Origin: Hymenochaete sp. R1
Taxonomy: Eukaryota > Basidiomycota > Agaricomycetes > Hymenochaetales > Hymenochaetaceae
DNA length: 64,000 nt
Assembly: GCA_019400425.1 (NCBI GenBank)
Contig: JAFREE010000007.1
Location: 124,001-188,000 of the forward strand
Direction: 5' to 3'
The notes beneath the pieces are model-generated. The model was not told the DNA's origin and ran no database searches. It saw nothing but the letters and a program-made list of their open reading frames with translations. Made by a program: the position numbers and the translations under genes. Of this stretch, positions 34,704 to 45,192 are shown one piece after another (position 1 is the stretch's first letter; each line of letters starts with the position of its first letter).

Positions 34704-36037
34704 ATGGAATTCTCTATTCATTTCGCACAGAAAACGACAGAAAATTCAAATTACAAGCTCATGGAGTTGCCAAAGGAGCTCGTGGAACTCATGCAGAATG
34801 GTTCGCAATCAAGGTCGAGTCTCATTATGCATGGCGTCCGCATGGGTACACTTCATTTCAACTGACTTGATGGGCTTCTCTCCAGCATGTCTATCCGAGG
34901 GCGGGACGGCGACGACGCTGTGCTATGCACAACTGACAAGACATATACTATCAGAGCCGTAGCTGTTTCGAATTCGTTCTGCATTTTGACACCGCCGAGA
35001 AATAATGAGGAAACCGGCGATGTCATCCTACGCGAAACCGCGACTCAAATCCTCGAATTAACACCTACGATCCCGAAGCTTCATCGCTTACGTGGATTGC
35101 TGAGACACGCAGAGTATAACGATGACACGGAACAGGTAGGTTTTGCGTAGTCCTAACTTGTAGATGACACTAACTAGGTCTCTCCAGGATTATGAAAGGC
35201 ACACACTTCAAGATGTGAAATCCGATCTTCAAGCCAGCGATTCTGAATTTGATACAGCCATCAAGGAAAAGCATATTCTTGTTATTAACAACGAACTCAG
35301 ACCCATAAATGCAGGCTATCTAAGCACTATACTCGAGCTCCTCCTCAATACTCTCGTCTCCCTGAGTGCGCCGACAGATGCAGCGCCAGTCATAGACATA
35401 GCCGAAACTTTACAAACTGATCATGATGTTCCATTTGATATTACACTCCAGGTTATGTCTTGGTTCGGAGTAGTTGATGCGCAAGGGGAGAATAGAGTAT
35501 GGAGAATGGACGAAAAAAAGGTTGTCAGGCAACTTGGATTAGGGCTCTTGAATGAATACAGAGTGAGTAGCTTGTTGCACCGCAGAAAGTCTTCAATATA
35601 CTACTAACTCAAAGAATTTTTAGAGCACAACGATCGCAAAAGGAGAATTCATGAAGAAATGGAGGCAATCATCTGGGGATGCATTTGAGGATATTGTCGA
35701 TCTCTCCCTCTTAAAAGTATGTTGACCTTATCTTTAAGGAAAGACAACGGATTAAACGGGAAAATACCAGGGAAACTACCTCACAATGCCGTCTTCAATA
35801 GGGGACACCTCCTTGATGTACTTCCCATCGTCCGAACTGCCTGCATCTGCAACTGAACGCTTCACGGAGTTATTCCTTGTTGTGGCGAAATGGCAGCGGG
35901 ATGATATCATGCCCTTCCTTACCGATATCGCTTTCGATGATAAGGAGAAAGACAAGCTATTGCTGAAATATGCACGCGGTACAAAAGACAAGACAAATAC
36001 AATGTGGTATACTTCTCGAGGAGGGACGGCTACGTAG
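34704..36037 (+). CDS. DCC1: Sister-chromatid cohesion factor DCC1 (Ctf18-RFC subunit)
   Basis: DCC1, with Ctf8, is part of the Ctf18-RFC clamp loader that loads PCNA and supports cohesion at replication forks. Exon 1 gives MEFSIHFAQKTTENSNYKL and MELPKELVELM; splicing at 34815/34886 gives SSMSIRGRDGDDAVLCTTDKTYTIRAV. ILELTPTIPKLHRLRGLL, DLQASDSEFDTAIKEKHIL and the winged-helix region with INAGYLSTILELLLNTL and ITLQVMSWFG are diagnostic. The last exon contains LTMPSSIGDTSLMYFPSSEL, WQRDDIMPFLTDIAFD and KDKLLLKYARGTKDK. About five exons and 370 residues. The DUF262 gene converges on it, with under 90 bases between stops. Confidence 0.93.
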
Positions 36038-36122
36038 GGGGTATGTACCTATTACATTAATGCACAAAAGATGATGATGTTTGAAACCAATAGTAACCAA
36101 GTAAATACATTGATAGCAATCT

Positions 36123-37926
36123 TCATGCTTTCTTGCGGGTTCGGACCGCTCGGCCACTACGAGTCAAATTATGCACTGGGTCTGGTCGGTAATCGTCTTC
36201 GTCTTCATCCGCTTTCCTTTTCCGATTGTCACGACCCAGGCGCCTTTGCTCAGCGTCCCGGATGAACTCCCAAAAGACTGTGATGGTTGCTTTGTTCGTT
36301 CGCATATTATTATCACCGCATCGTTTTCGCACTTGCTCGCGAATACTGTACATCTCTTCCGCAATAATCTTATCCGGCATCCTGAACAGGATCGCGACTA
36401 ATACGCCTAAAGATGCTCGGGCGTTTAGTAACCTGGTTTTATGGGCACAAAAAAGTGTGGATATGTACTTACTGAAATATGTAAACTCGACTGGGGCCAC
36501 AATTTTCTTGATCTTTGTGAACGCGTCGTTGTATTCCGCTGCATTCGCAAGGCTCCAGAATCTTTTGAGAACTTGGTCAACCTCGTCTTTGAGTTGTCGA
36601 CCGGGCGGGTCATCCCGTCGAAGCCACTTCCCAAGCTTATGAATGGTTACTTCCGTGTCTTCACCCGTCGGAAGCAACTCGACGCAGTACGCTACCTGAG
36701 CGAGACACCTGAACTGGTTGCCGCGTCCGATATTCCATTTTATAATGGAATTAAAACCATCATCGACACCAGAGACGTACTTCATGTCGAGACCGTTAAT
36801 GAAATCAGCGTAGGGTGAAGCTATTGCAGCTAGCTTTTCTGTTATTTTCGTCAGGCTCGCAGTAAAGGAGAGAAATGCAGAGAAATATTACCTGCAGATG
36901 TCAAGGAGACGCCAAGTTGTACCCTTTGAAAGAGGTCCCGCTCTGTAAAAAAGTAAATGAGGTAGGGTAAAATTAAATAGCCAAACATCGCATGTTACCC
37001 GTTGATGGGTCGATGGACCTGTACTCCACTGTTATGGAGAGGCTATCAGTCGAGGAACAAAAGCGAAGACGAATGGTAGTACAGACCAACGTTAAGAATT
37101 TTGTTGGCAAATTCCTCTTTAAACTTATTAGGAAGCAAGAGCTTTTGCCCCTTTTTCGACTGCGGCGCAGTATAGTAGTATTTTTTCCGAGTCTCTGGGT
37201 CGCGATCTGTGCATGATAAACAATAAACTCCTATAAAGCATTTGAATCGTTTGAACTCACATGGTATCTGAAGGCACGGGACTGACATCAGCATTTTCTT
37301 TATTAAGCCAGCAAGATTGATAAACTTACTTGGCCGTCGAAAAAAGCTTGAATCGAGGAAAGACGTTGCTTTCCATCCATACAAACCATCAGCGGCCCGT
37401 CTTCATCGTGACCCTCTTTCATAAAAAATAGTATAGGAGGAACATAGTAGTTTCTAAAGATACTCTGAAGTATGTCAGCACACCCCTTAACAGCGCCATT
37501 TTTTACAAGGCCTTACTTCGATCAACACTATTTGCTTCTCAGAGCTCCAGACGACATCTAAAAGCGCATCAAGCCTCAGAGTGTGAGGCAAACAAATACA
37601 TTCAGAAAAGCTTATATATGCGCACCTCTTTGGTATGGTGGACTAAGGTCAATATTCCCTTCGTGAATCTCGCGATGAAGTTCTCGTGTTGTCATAGAAC
37701 GAGTTGACGGCACCGGAAGCGCGCCTCTGTTGTTCCCATTCCAGAGTCAATGAAAATTACATCGTAACGTGATGAGAGCTAGGAGGACGAGACAGACGCA
37801 CCTGATTTGAAAGTCAGTCAACTCCTCCTCGTCGGCGATCTCGTCGGGTCCATAGTCAGAATTATTGTAGTCATCGATGTCCTCATCATTCAACAATGGG
37901 GCATCAGCTGATGTGAATATAGACAT
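36123..37926 (-). CDS. DUF262-domain protein (GmrSD N-terminal-like), no nuclease domain seen
   Basis: The protein begins at ATG 37926 (MSIFTSADAPLLNDEDIDDY) with an acidic, disordered N-terminus. The DUF262 core then shows TTRELHREIHEGNIDLSPPYQR, DVVWSSEKQIVLIES, IFRNYYVPPILFF and CMDGKQRLSSIQAFFDGQ. The DGKQR motif is the hallmark of this ParB/sulfiredoxin-like fold, which in bacterial GmrSD and BrxU enzymes binds and hydrolyses nucleotides. The rest includes IPCTDRDPETRKKYYYT and a helical region (VDQVLKRFWSLANAAEYND). The tail is basic (RDNRKRKADEDEDDYRP, RSGRAVRTRKKA), resembling a nuclear localisation signal. I see no HNH/DUF1524 motif. At least seven exons. Function in fungi is unknown. 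Confidence 0.85.
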
Positions 37927-38307
37927 TTTGACACTAAGTTTAACGGAACGATCTTTTAATGGGAAGGACTTCTGGTAAAGTGGGTTAGTAGGTTAATATA
38001 GTAGAAGAATCTCAAGAACTGGTAGTAGGTGATGAGAGCTAGCAAAGAGGTTGAAACTGTTGGCAGTGTTGCAGAAAGTGAGGAAAGTTGTGGCTGTGAG
38101 ACCGTGAGAGATAGTCACGTGGCTCTTGCCCAGTCATGACAGGCACAAAGACAATATTAATGCTGTGCTGTCTTAACCAACAACACAAAAACATTGAAAG
38201 ATCATTTCTAGCTTAACACATACACATACACATCTACCCTCTAGCTTTCCTGCATAACGAGGACAAAAGCTTTGATCATTCTTATTCGGCCACTAAATAT
38301 GAGGGAT
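37927..38307. other. Promoter region of the DUF262 gene, no gene seen
   Basis: About 380 bases between the DUF262 start and the stop of the FAD monooxygenase, both minus. An AC-rich repeat (ACACATACACATACACATC) occurs at about 38216. Nothing coding is supported. Confidence 0.4.
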
Positions 38308-40063
38308 TCAGGTAGTTTCTTCATCAAGTTTCTCAATGCACAAAGCAACTAATCGAGCGACACCCCGGGCAACTTCGTCATTAGGATGTGTTTCCCATAC
38401 CCAATCCCACTGTTTTTGGATTGCCGGTCCGAGGCGTTCGTAATTATCTTCGAGATCAGGAAAATCGAACTCGTACATCATTCCGGAATCTCGGGAGCCT
38501 TGTAGTACGCTATTAGATTTCGATAAGCGTACATGTTCATATGCCTTCAATGTTTCCGGGAGAGTATTTAAAGTGGTGAGAGGATGTCCAAGGAGTTGCG
38601 CAAGTAAATATGCATCCTGTTGATAATCAGTTACTCCGAAATTCAGTCGAGCTGTTTAAGAGTACTTCTATTGCTTGTCCGGCACCCGCGCCTTGGTGAG
38701 GCAACATTGCGTGCGCCTTCCAGTCTTGGTTCAGTTTTGATAAGACGGAGGAATACGACGGAAGCTTACTGAGTCGCCTACTAATGCAACTTTATCGGAT
38801 ATGTATGTAGCCAAAGGTCCCACCTGATGCAGCCACCATTTGGTGGGATTCTCTATCAACTTGGCCAACGGTAACAACGTTTAGCAAATAAAGTAAAATA
38901 AAAATAAACCCTTGGCAAACGTACTCGAAGGAGGTCCAAGGCTTCGGACTCAAAATCCGCGTAGCAAGCCAGAACCTCGTCCTCGGGGCATTCGGTGACC
39001 CAAAGCCCAGTCGGAGCCGGAATTCCGTCGTCTTTACCGTTGTTGAAGGTTACAACGTTGACAACGCTCCCTTGAGAAATCGAGTAGGCGACAATGTGCT
39101 AGAAAAAAATCAAGGACTTCTAGCTGTCCTGAAAGCAAGGCATGTATAAACCTACTTTACTCTTACCGCAGTACTGAATGACTGTTAGCGACGGGGCGTC
39201 CTAGAAGCACAAAAAATGAACCATACCATTATCGGATTCTCCAGTGCTCGATGTTTGCGACCCTTTCCGTTCGTAGGGACTTTTTCTGCTGGAATCAAAC
39301 CTCGATACGCAATGGTGCCTGTATATTTAGGCTTCGCATGGTCCCGTGAAAGATTGTAGTTCGAACCAAAAAGGGAGTCGAACAACTGGTCCCTCACAAT
39401 CGATTTCACTCCATCGCAACCAACTAGGACATCACACGTTGCTGAGGACCCGTCAACGAAATGTAAACTGATATCATTATCGATGGAATAGGATGCGAGT
39501 TTCTTCCCAAAGTGTGCGACGCCTTCTGGAACATGATCGACGAAGATGTCGAGGAAGTCTGCTCTATGGAACCGGATGCATCCATCTATACATCCCCATA
39601 TTCCTCAGTGATTTAGATCAAACTATTCAGGAAAAGACTCACGAGGACATTCAAAAAGCTTGAAACGAAATCCATTCGCACCCTGGTCCGAACGCCTGTA
39701 GTCGAATCCAATACCTATCCAACCGGGTAAAAGGGAGCTTTCAATAATCAAGTCTAGTAAGAACCTATGGATCCGTCAGGACGTGCGTGGGCAATCCTCG
39801 AGAATTCTTCCTCGAGACCAAGCAACTGTAAGATAGTCCATGTCCTTGTCCAAATCATAACACCCGCTCCTATTTCTTTGAAACGTTCTGATGCCTCGTA
39901 GACGTGTACGTCAATGTCGTCGAACTTGGAGAGTGCAACAGCTAAGCAAAGGCCACTAATTCCGCCGCCACTATACAGGTGATTTTGAGCATTCTTTATC
40001 ACTGTAGTCAGATACGGAGACTTACCATACACCAACTCTTAACCTGGTACTTGTAGAACTCAT
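38308..40063 (-). CDS. FAD-dependent monooxygenase (salicylate-hydroxylase-like)
   Basis: This is a class A flavoprotein monooxygenase. ATG 40063 (MSSTSTRLRVGV) is spliced over a 55-nt intron to CGGGISGLCLAVALS, the FAD-binding GxGxxG; VHVYEASERFKEIGAGVMIW follows with the conserved Glu. Mid-protein CDVLVGCDGVKSIVRDQLF is the DG motif region. The GD motif occurs as [31 protein letters not shown] near 38660-38800. The C-terminal helical part (LKAYEHVRLSKSNSVLQGSR) ends at 38308. It resembles salicylate 1-monooxygenase and related enzymes for aromatic substrates; the substrate is not readable from sequence. About nine exons. It is divergent from ILV3 with about 560 bases between starts. Confidence 0.9.
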
Positions 40064-40625
40064 TTGTACTGTAGTGCGAAGCGTTATGCAAATACAGCTC
40101 AAAATTCAAGAGTGAGTCAAGCTTTTTCTTAGATTGGAACGGACCCAAGGAAGAAAATGTAATCCTTCCTTTCGTTCCTTATCTTGGAAAAGATAGAGAC
40201 GTGGGAGCGCTGAATACATTCGAGATACGGGACGAGCTGGTGGGAGTTTAAGCCTGAGGGAGAGCTCTGCGTTCCGAATCACGTCGATGTCTGCGATCGT
40301 CACTCGACCTCCGTCCTTGAAGTCGTTCCTTTACCGCCTCAGGGACAGACCATCATCAACATTCATCCCAATATACCCACATAGCTTCAGATCGTCTATG
40401 AATAGTCTGCCACGTATCATACGCGTCGGACGCAGCGAAATCTTCTGCTCAAGCCATCCATCGGCATCTGCACAATGAACCCGAAGAGCACCCATGACCA
40501 GCCTTCTCCGCCTTCCTCCGGCCCGATAACATGACCTCCAACTACGATCGGGCTATTTAACAGAACCACAGAGCTTAAATCTTGCTTTAAGTCCTGCACC
40601 TTCTTATATTCTCACCGTTTGCAAA
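40064..40625. promoter_or_regulatory. Divergent promoter region of the FAD monooxygenase and ILV3
   Basis: Both genes start away from this segment, so it should hold both promoters. Short overlapping ORFs are not convincing. I did not find a clear TATA box for either gene. Confidence 0.5.
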
Positions 40626-43600
40626 ATGGCTTCTGGAGGAGTATCTATGTAAGCCCTCCGCATTCAAAGTTAACCTCGGTCGACTTGAGTTGACTAGGCT
40701 TAACGGCCCAAAGACATACTTTGTCAAAGACGCAACAGCCCTACAATGGCATCAGGCTAAACAAAATATCAAGTCTTCTGTGAGCATATATGTGAATGTC
40801 ACGACTTTGCGACATAGTTGAATGAATCCGCAGTACCCAAGGAAAGGCAGGTTCTTCTTGAGGTATGCTCTCAAATCGCAGTCAAACTAACTCATCAAAA
40901 GGAGTTTGGATCGGCCCAAGCTATGTGTAAGTCCTCACGCGTATCGCCGTCTTCGAAATTTGTGTTGATCAATCCTGCAGTGTTCGGTGCTGGTACGTCA
41001 AGGACTCGTGACCGATGGCCACTGCAGTTCGTTCAAATTTTACTAGGTTTGACCGAGGACGATATGGACAAGCCTCAGGTGATTAGTGACTGTCATTTTT
41101 TGGCTTGAATATCTGTCAATTGAGCCATGATTAAGATTGGCATCTCTCCAATTTGGTGGGAAGGTGATTTATCTACTTTCTCCGAGTTTTGGAACGGAAG
41201 CTAAGGATCGTTGGCAGGTAATCCTTGCAATACGCATCTAGTACGAATGTCTTTTCATACTGGTTGAATGCAAAGCTCACTGTCCAATAGCTTGACCTCG
41301 CCAAGGAAGTTAAGAAAGGATGCAAAGACGAAGACATGGTTGGATTGATATTCAATACTATCGGTATAAGGCAAGCTGCGTCCTCTTTTAATACAACGTT
41401 ATGTCATGAACGAGGTTATAGTGATGGAATGACTATGGGCCATGACGGTATGTCTTTTAGCCTCTCATTTATCGATTTATCGTCATTTATTTCAAAGGCA
41501 TGCACTACTCGTGAGCTATCATTCAAGTTTTTGTTATGCGTTAGGCTGAGGAAAGTTGTGTAGTCTTCCGAGTCGGGACCTCATAGCGGATTCCATCGAA
41601 TCAGTAAGGATCCTTACATATTGTGCTGCTCATGACTCTAACCTTTTCTCCAGGTCGTAATGGTCAGTTTTGACCGGATTAGTAAATTCATTTGATTGAT
41701 CAGCCATCGATACTCTTTAAAGGCTCAGCATTATGATGCCAACATCTCGATTCCGGGGTGCGATAAAAATATGCCTGGTTGCTTTATGGCGGCAGTTCGC
41801 CACAACCGACCAACGATCATGGTATATGGTGGTACTATTCAGCCAGGTGCTCGGCACCTCGACTGTCCGGGCATGGGAAAGCAAAAGGGGCAGACAGTAA
41901 ACATTTCAGACACCTTCGAGTCCTTTGGTGAGTATCGGTATGGGCTTTTTTGATAAACGTTTGTGACTTGTGATTTAAGGCGCATTCACTACGGGTAAAA
42001 TAACGGAAGAAGAGAGATTTGACGTTGTCCGACATGCATGCCCGGGCGCGGGGGCTTGTGGGGGCATGTATACGTATGTTCTTTCGCTCACTTTACGCAT
42101 TACACTACTGACGTCCAGTGTTAACACCGCAGCGCTAACACAATGAGTACGGCTTTGGAGGTGCTTGGGATGTCACTGCCGTACTCCTCTGGTATACCAG
42201 CCGTCTATCCAGGTACTCAGGCTTCATATTTCTCAATGTATTTTCTAGAAGAGTACTGAATTGAGCATTAAAGAAAAGATGCAAGAGTGTCGTAAAGCTG
42301 CTACGTACTTAAAGCACTTGCTAGAGATAGACTTGAAACCAAGGCATGTGCACATCGTGTATCTCTAATTCCGAAGTATTTTAACGTTCTTCAGGGACAT
42401 TCTTACGAGACAATCATTCCTAAACGCAATCGCAGTCATTAACGTCATTGGTGGTTCGACAAATGCTGTGAGTGCGATGGTGAGAAGTATTGGACTGGCA
42501 TGATTTCGAGTGTTTTGCATAGGTTTTACATCTTTTAGCAATGGCGAGGGCTGCGGATATCAACTTAACTATCGAAGATTTCCAGGAAGTTGCGGATCGC
42601 TCACCTTATTTAGCGGACCTCAAGTGAATTCTATGTCCTTGTTTGCAACTGGCCTCTTCCAGACTCACCATACTCTAGACCTTCGGGGAAGTATTACATG
42701 GAAGATCTCCACAACGCAGGGGGCATTCCAGCTCTTGTAAAATATTTGCTTAACCATACCGACCTCATTGATGGTTCACAACTTACCGTCACGGGCAAAA
42801 CCATTGCGGAAAACTTAGCTGATATACCGGAGCTGGGATTCACGAAGCAGGATATTGTTAGACCTCTTGAGAACCCGATAAAGCGTACTGGCCACTTGAC
42901 AATTCTGAAGGGTAGCCTATGCCCTGGTACTGCAGTGGCGAAGTTGACGGGAAAGGAGGGGTCACACTTCGAGGTACGTCGTCAAAGGGTGGTTTTGTGA
43001 AGTCAAATCTGATACTGCGACTTTCAAAGGGTGTGGCGAAATGCTTTGATTCGTAAGTACAACACGGTAGTACTTCATTTTTACCCCTTCACGTTGCTTG
43101 TAGACTCGACGATTTCTATCCATCTCTGGCTGCAGGAGAAATCAGGCCCGGGACTGTGGTCATCTTCCGGTACCAAGGACCAAAAGGTGCGCCAGGTATG
43201 CCAGAGGTGAGTTGGCAGCTTTTTGTAAGGGGTCCTGGGTTCAATTTTTTTAGATGCTCGGTCCGACTGGAGCGATTATTGGTGCCGGGCTTGGTTCAAC
43301 CACTTGCTTGATCACAGACGGTCGATTCAGTGGCGCCTCGCATGGTTTTATTATAGGTAAGAGGGGTCAACAATAGGAATATATGCCCGTCTCAGATGTG
43401 CTTTCCAATCAATTTTTTGTGCAGGCCACGTCGTCCCGGAAGCTCAGGTCGGCGGACCTATCGCATTGGTGAAAGATGGTGATAAGATTATAGTGGACGC
43501 AGCCACGCGCAGCATCGACTGGATAGTCGATGAAGACGTCAAGGCGCGGCGCAAGAAGGAATGGGATGATGTCGAACATCCACTCAAGGTAAAGAGAGGT

Positions 43601-43723
43601 GTATTGCTACGCTATGCTCGCGACGTTGCGGTACGTGATTTTATTCGTCATTCTGTGGTGGGTTAAGAAGAAGCCTGACTTCTATTGGAATAGCCAGCGA
43701 ATGTTGGTGCATACTGCGATTAA
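40626..43723 (+). CDS. ILV3: Dihydroxyacid dehydratase (branched-chain amino acid biosynthesis)
   Basis: DHAD is a mitochondrial Fe-S enzyme that dehydrates dihydroxy acids in valine, isoleucine and leucine synthesis. Diagnostic segments in order: [26 protein letters not shown] (first cluster Cys), [55 protein letters not shown] (second Cys), [15 protein letters not shown] (third Cys), [49 protein letters not shown] and the C-terminus [14 protein letters not shown]. It has roughly twenty introns, including exons of 12 nt (40981-40992) and 9 nt (41654-41662) and one GC-AG intron after LKPR. The N-terminal sequence ([15 protein letters not shown]) does not look like a classic targeting peptide. 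One junction, near 41448-41570, lacks an obvious GT-AG solution. Confidence 0.94.
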
Positions 43724-43914
43724 CAACGGTTCTGCACGTACATATGCAAGAGAATGTAAAATATGTAAAATACAACAAATTATGCTATCCAAGATCACCA
43801 AATTAGAAAAGTCTCGAAGCACGTCCGTTAAGAAAAGGAAAGAGATGTGATACTCATATGATAGGCATTATTTGTTGTGAAGAAGGCGAACGACGATGGC
43901 AAATCCAAACCAGC

Positions 43915-45108
43915 TCAAGAACTTCGATTAGATAGTGGAGGATAGCTGTGCGTTTGGGAAGATTCAGAAGTCGAGTTGGAACCTTGCTGTTTTTCGTCGT
44001 CCGAAGATATAGCGAAATCTGTTCCTTTCACATCCCCGCCGTCTGTCGTGTATTGTAAAGGCCGGGAAGAATCGTCCGGTTCATTCGTGGTTGGAGACTG
44101 AGACTCAGGGATGGACATAATCGTGGCAAGCCTGTGGAATGGTGGTTGGGTGGGTCGCCCTCTCCCCAAGCCTTCAGATATCCGGTCATCTTCGGTACTC
44201 GCAATAGTCTCGTCGGGTATTGTCGTACTAATTGTTGGTGTTTGATTCCCAGCAGACTGTTCTCCATCCGCAGGACTTTCCACAGCAGCTTTCTCCTTTC
44301 CCTTCGCCGTTGCACGCTCAACGACCGCCTCCGGTCGGTTCGGCTGGAACCTCCTCCGCCACCATTTCGGCCGTCTAACAATCAACCTCTCACCTGGCTG
44401 GTGCTTTCCTTCAAGTACGGCGGGGTCTGGCGGGACGATGAACTCTTCGCCAGGTGGTATCGGTGTGGGTATGTGCTCCGGTTTGCCCATCCGCTTATAG
44501 CGCCGTCTCTTTCGGTAACGCTTTACAAGAATGACAATGAGAGCGATGAGCCATCCTACGCCGACGCAGGTGCCAGAGATGGTTCCGGCTATGATAGGAG
44601 TGAGCGCTTTTTGGCTGTGGATACATAGGTAGGAAGGTCAGACACCGATACTTATTCGGTCTAAAAAGTAATGCTTGGCTGCTCACCCACGTAGCGCAGC
44701 TGCCTCTGAGGAAGATTCCGCTCGTGCTTGAAGGGTGCTGGTGGACGTTAAAGACGTTCGGCCACCTATGAACATTTTATATTTATGATGTTTGAATGAC
44801 TTTGCACCATCGAAACTCACTGTTTGCCAGGATTACGTTTGGCATAGGAGCGCTCCTGGGCGAACCAGAAGCAGCGCGGCTCTTGCGTATAGGTTAGATA
44901 TGTGAATGAGCAAGGTGGAGAAGAAAAGAGCGTAGGCCTAATTGTGTGCGGCGAGGGATGACGATGGGAGGGAGCATAAGGGATACGAACCTGGAACCAG
45001 TCGCGTTGTGCCATTGACAGTCAAGTTTAACTTTGCTCTCACATTACACATCGGCGCTCCAAACAAGATGAAAAGGACGACAGGAGTGCAAAATTGGTTG
45101 TTAAGCAT
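43915..45108 (-). CDS. Single-pass membrane protein, unknown function
   Basis: I do not recognise a named family. ATG 45108 starts a signal-like sequence (MLNNQFCTPVVLFILFGAP) followed by KLNLTVNGTTRLVPG. Splicing at donor GTATCC near 44995 gives SRAASGSPRSAP, then SGRTSLTSTSTLQARAESS, a Ser/Thr-rich stalk. A transmembrane helix follows (TPIIAGTISGTCVGVGWLIA, LIVILVKR), then RYRKRRRYKR. The cytoplasmic tail is Pro-rich near the membrane (IPTPIPPGEEFIVPPDP) and Ser/Asp-rich at the end. About four exons. Its start lies only about 85 bases from the BRR2 stop on the same strand. The architecture resembles basidiomycete stress-sensor-like membrane proteins, but no function is claimed. Confidence 0.72.
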
Positions 45109-45192
45109 AGCGTCATTACAGGAGATAAAACCGTACAAATAAATTTAAATGGAAATAAGAGAACATGCACAACAACATAAGAACTAAGAAAT

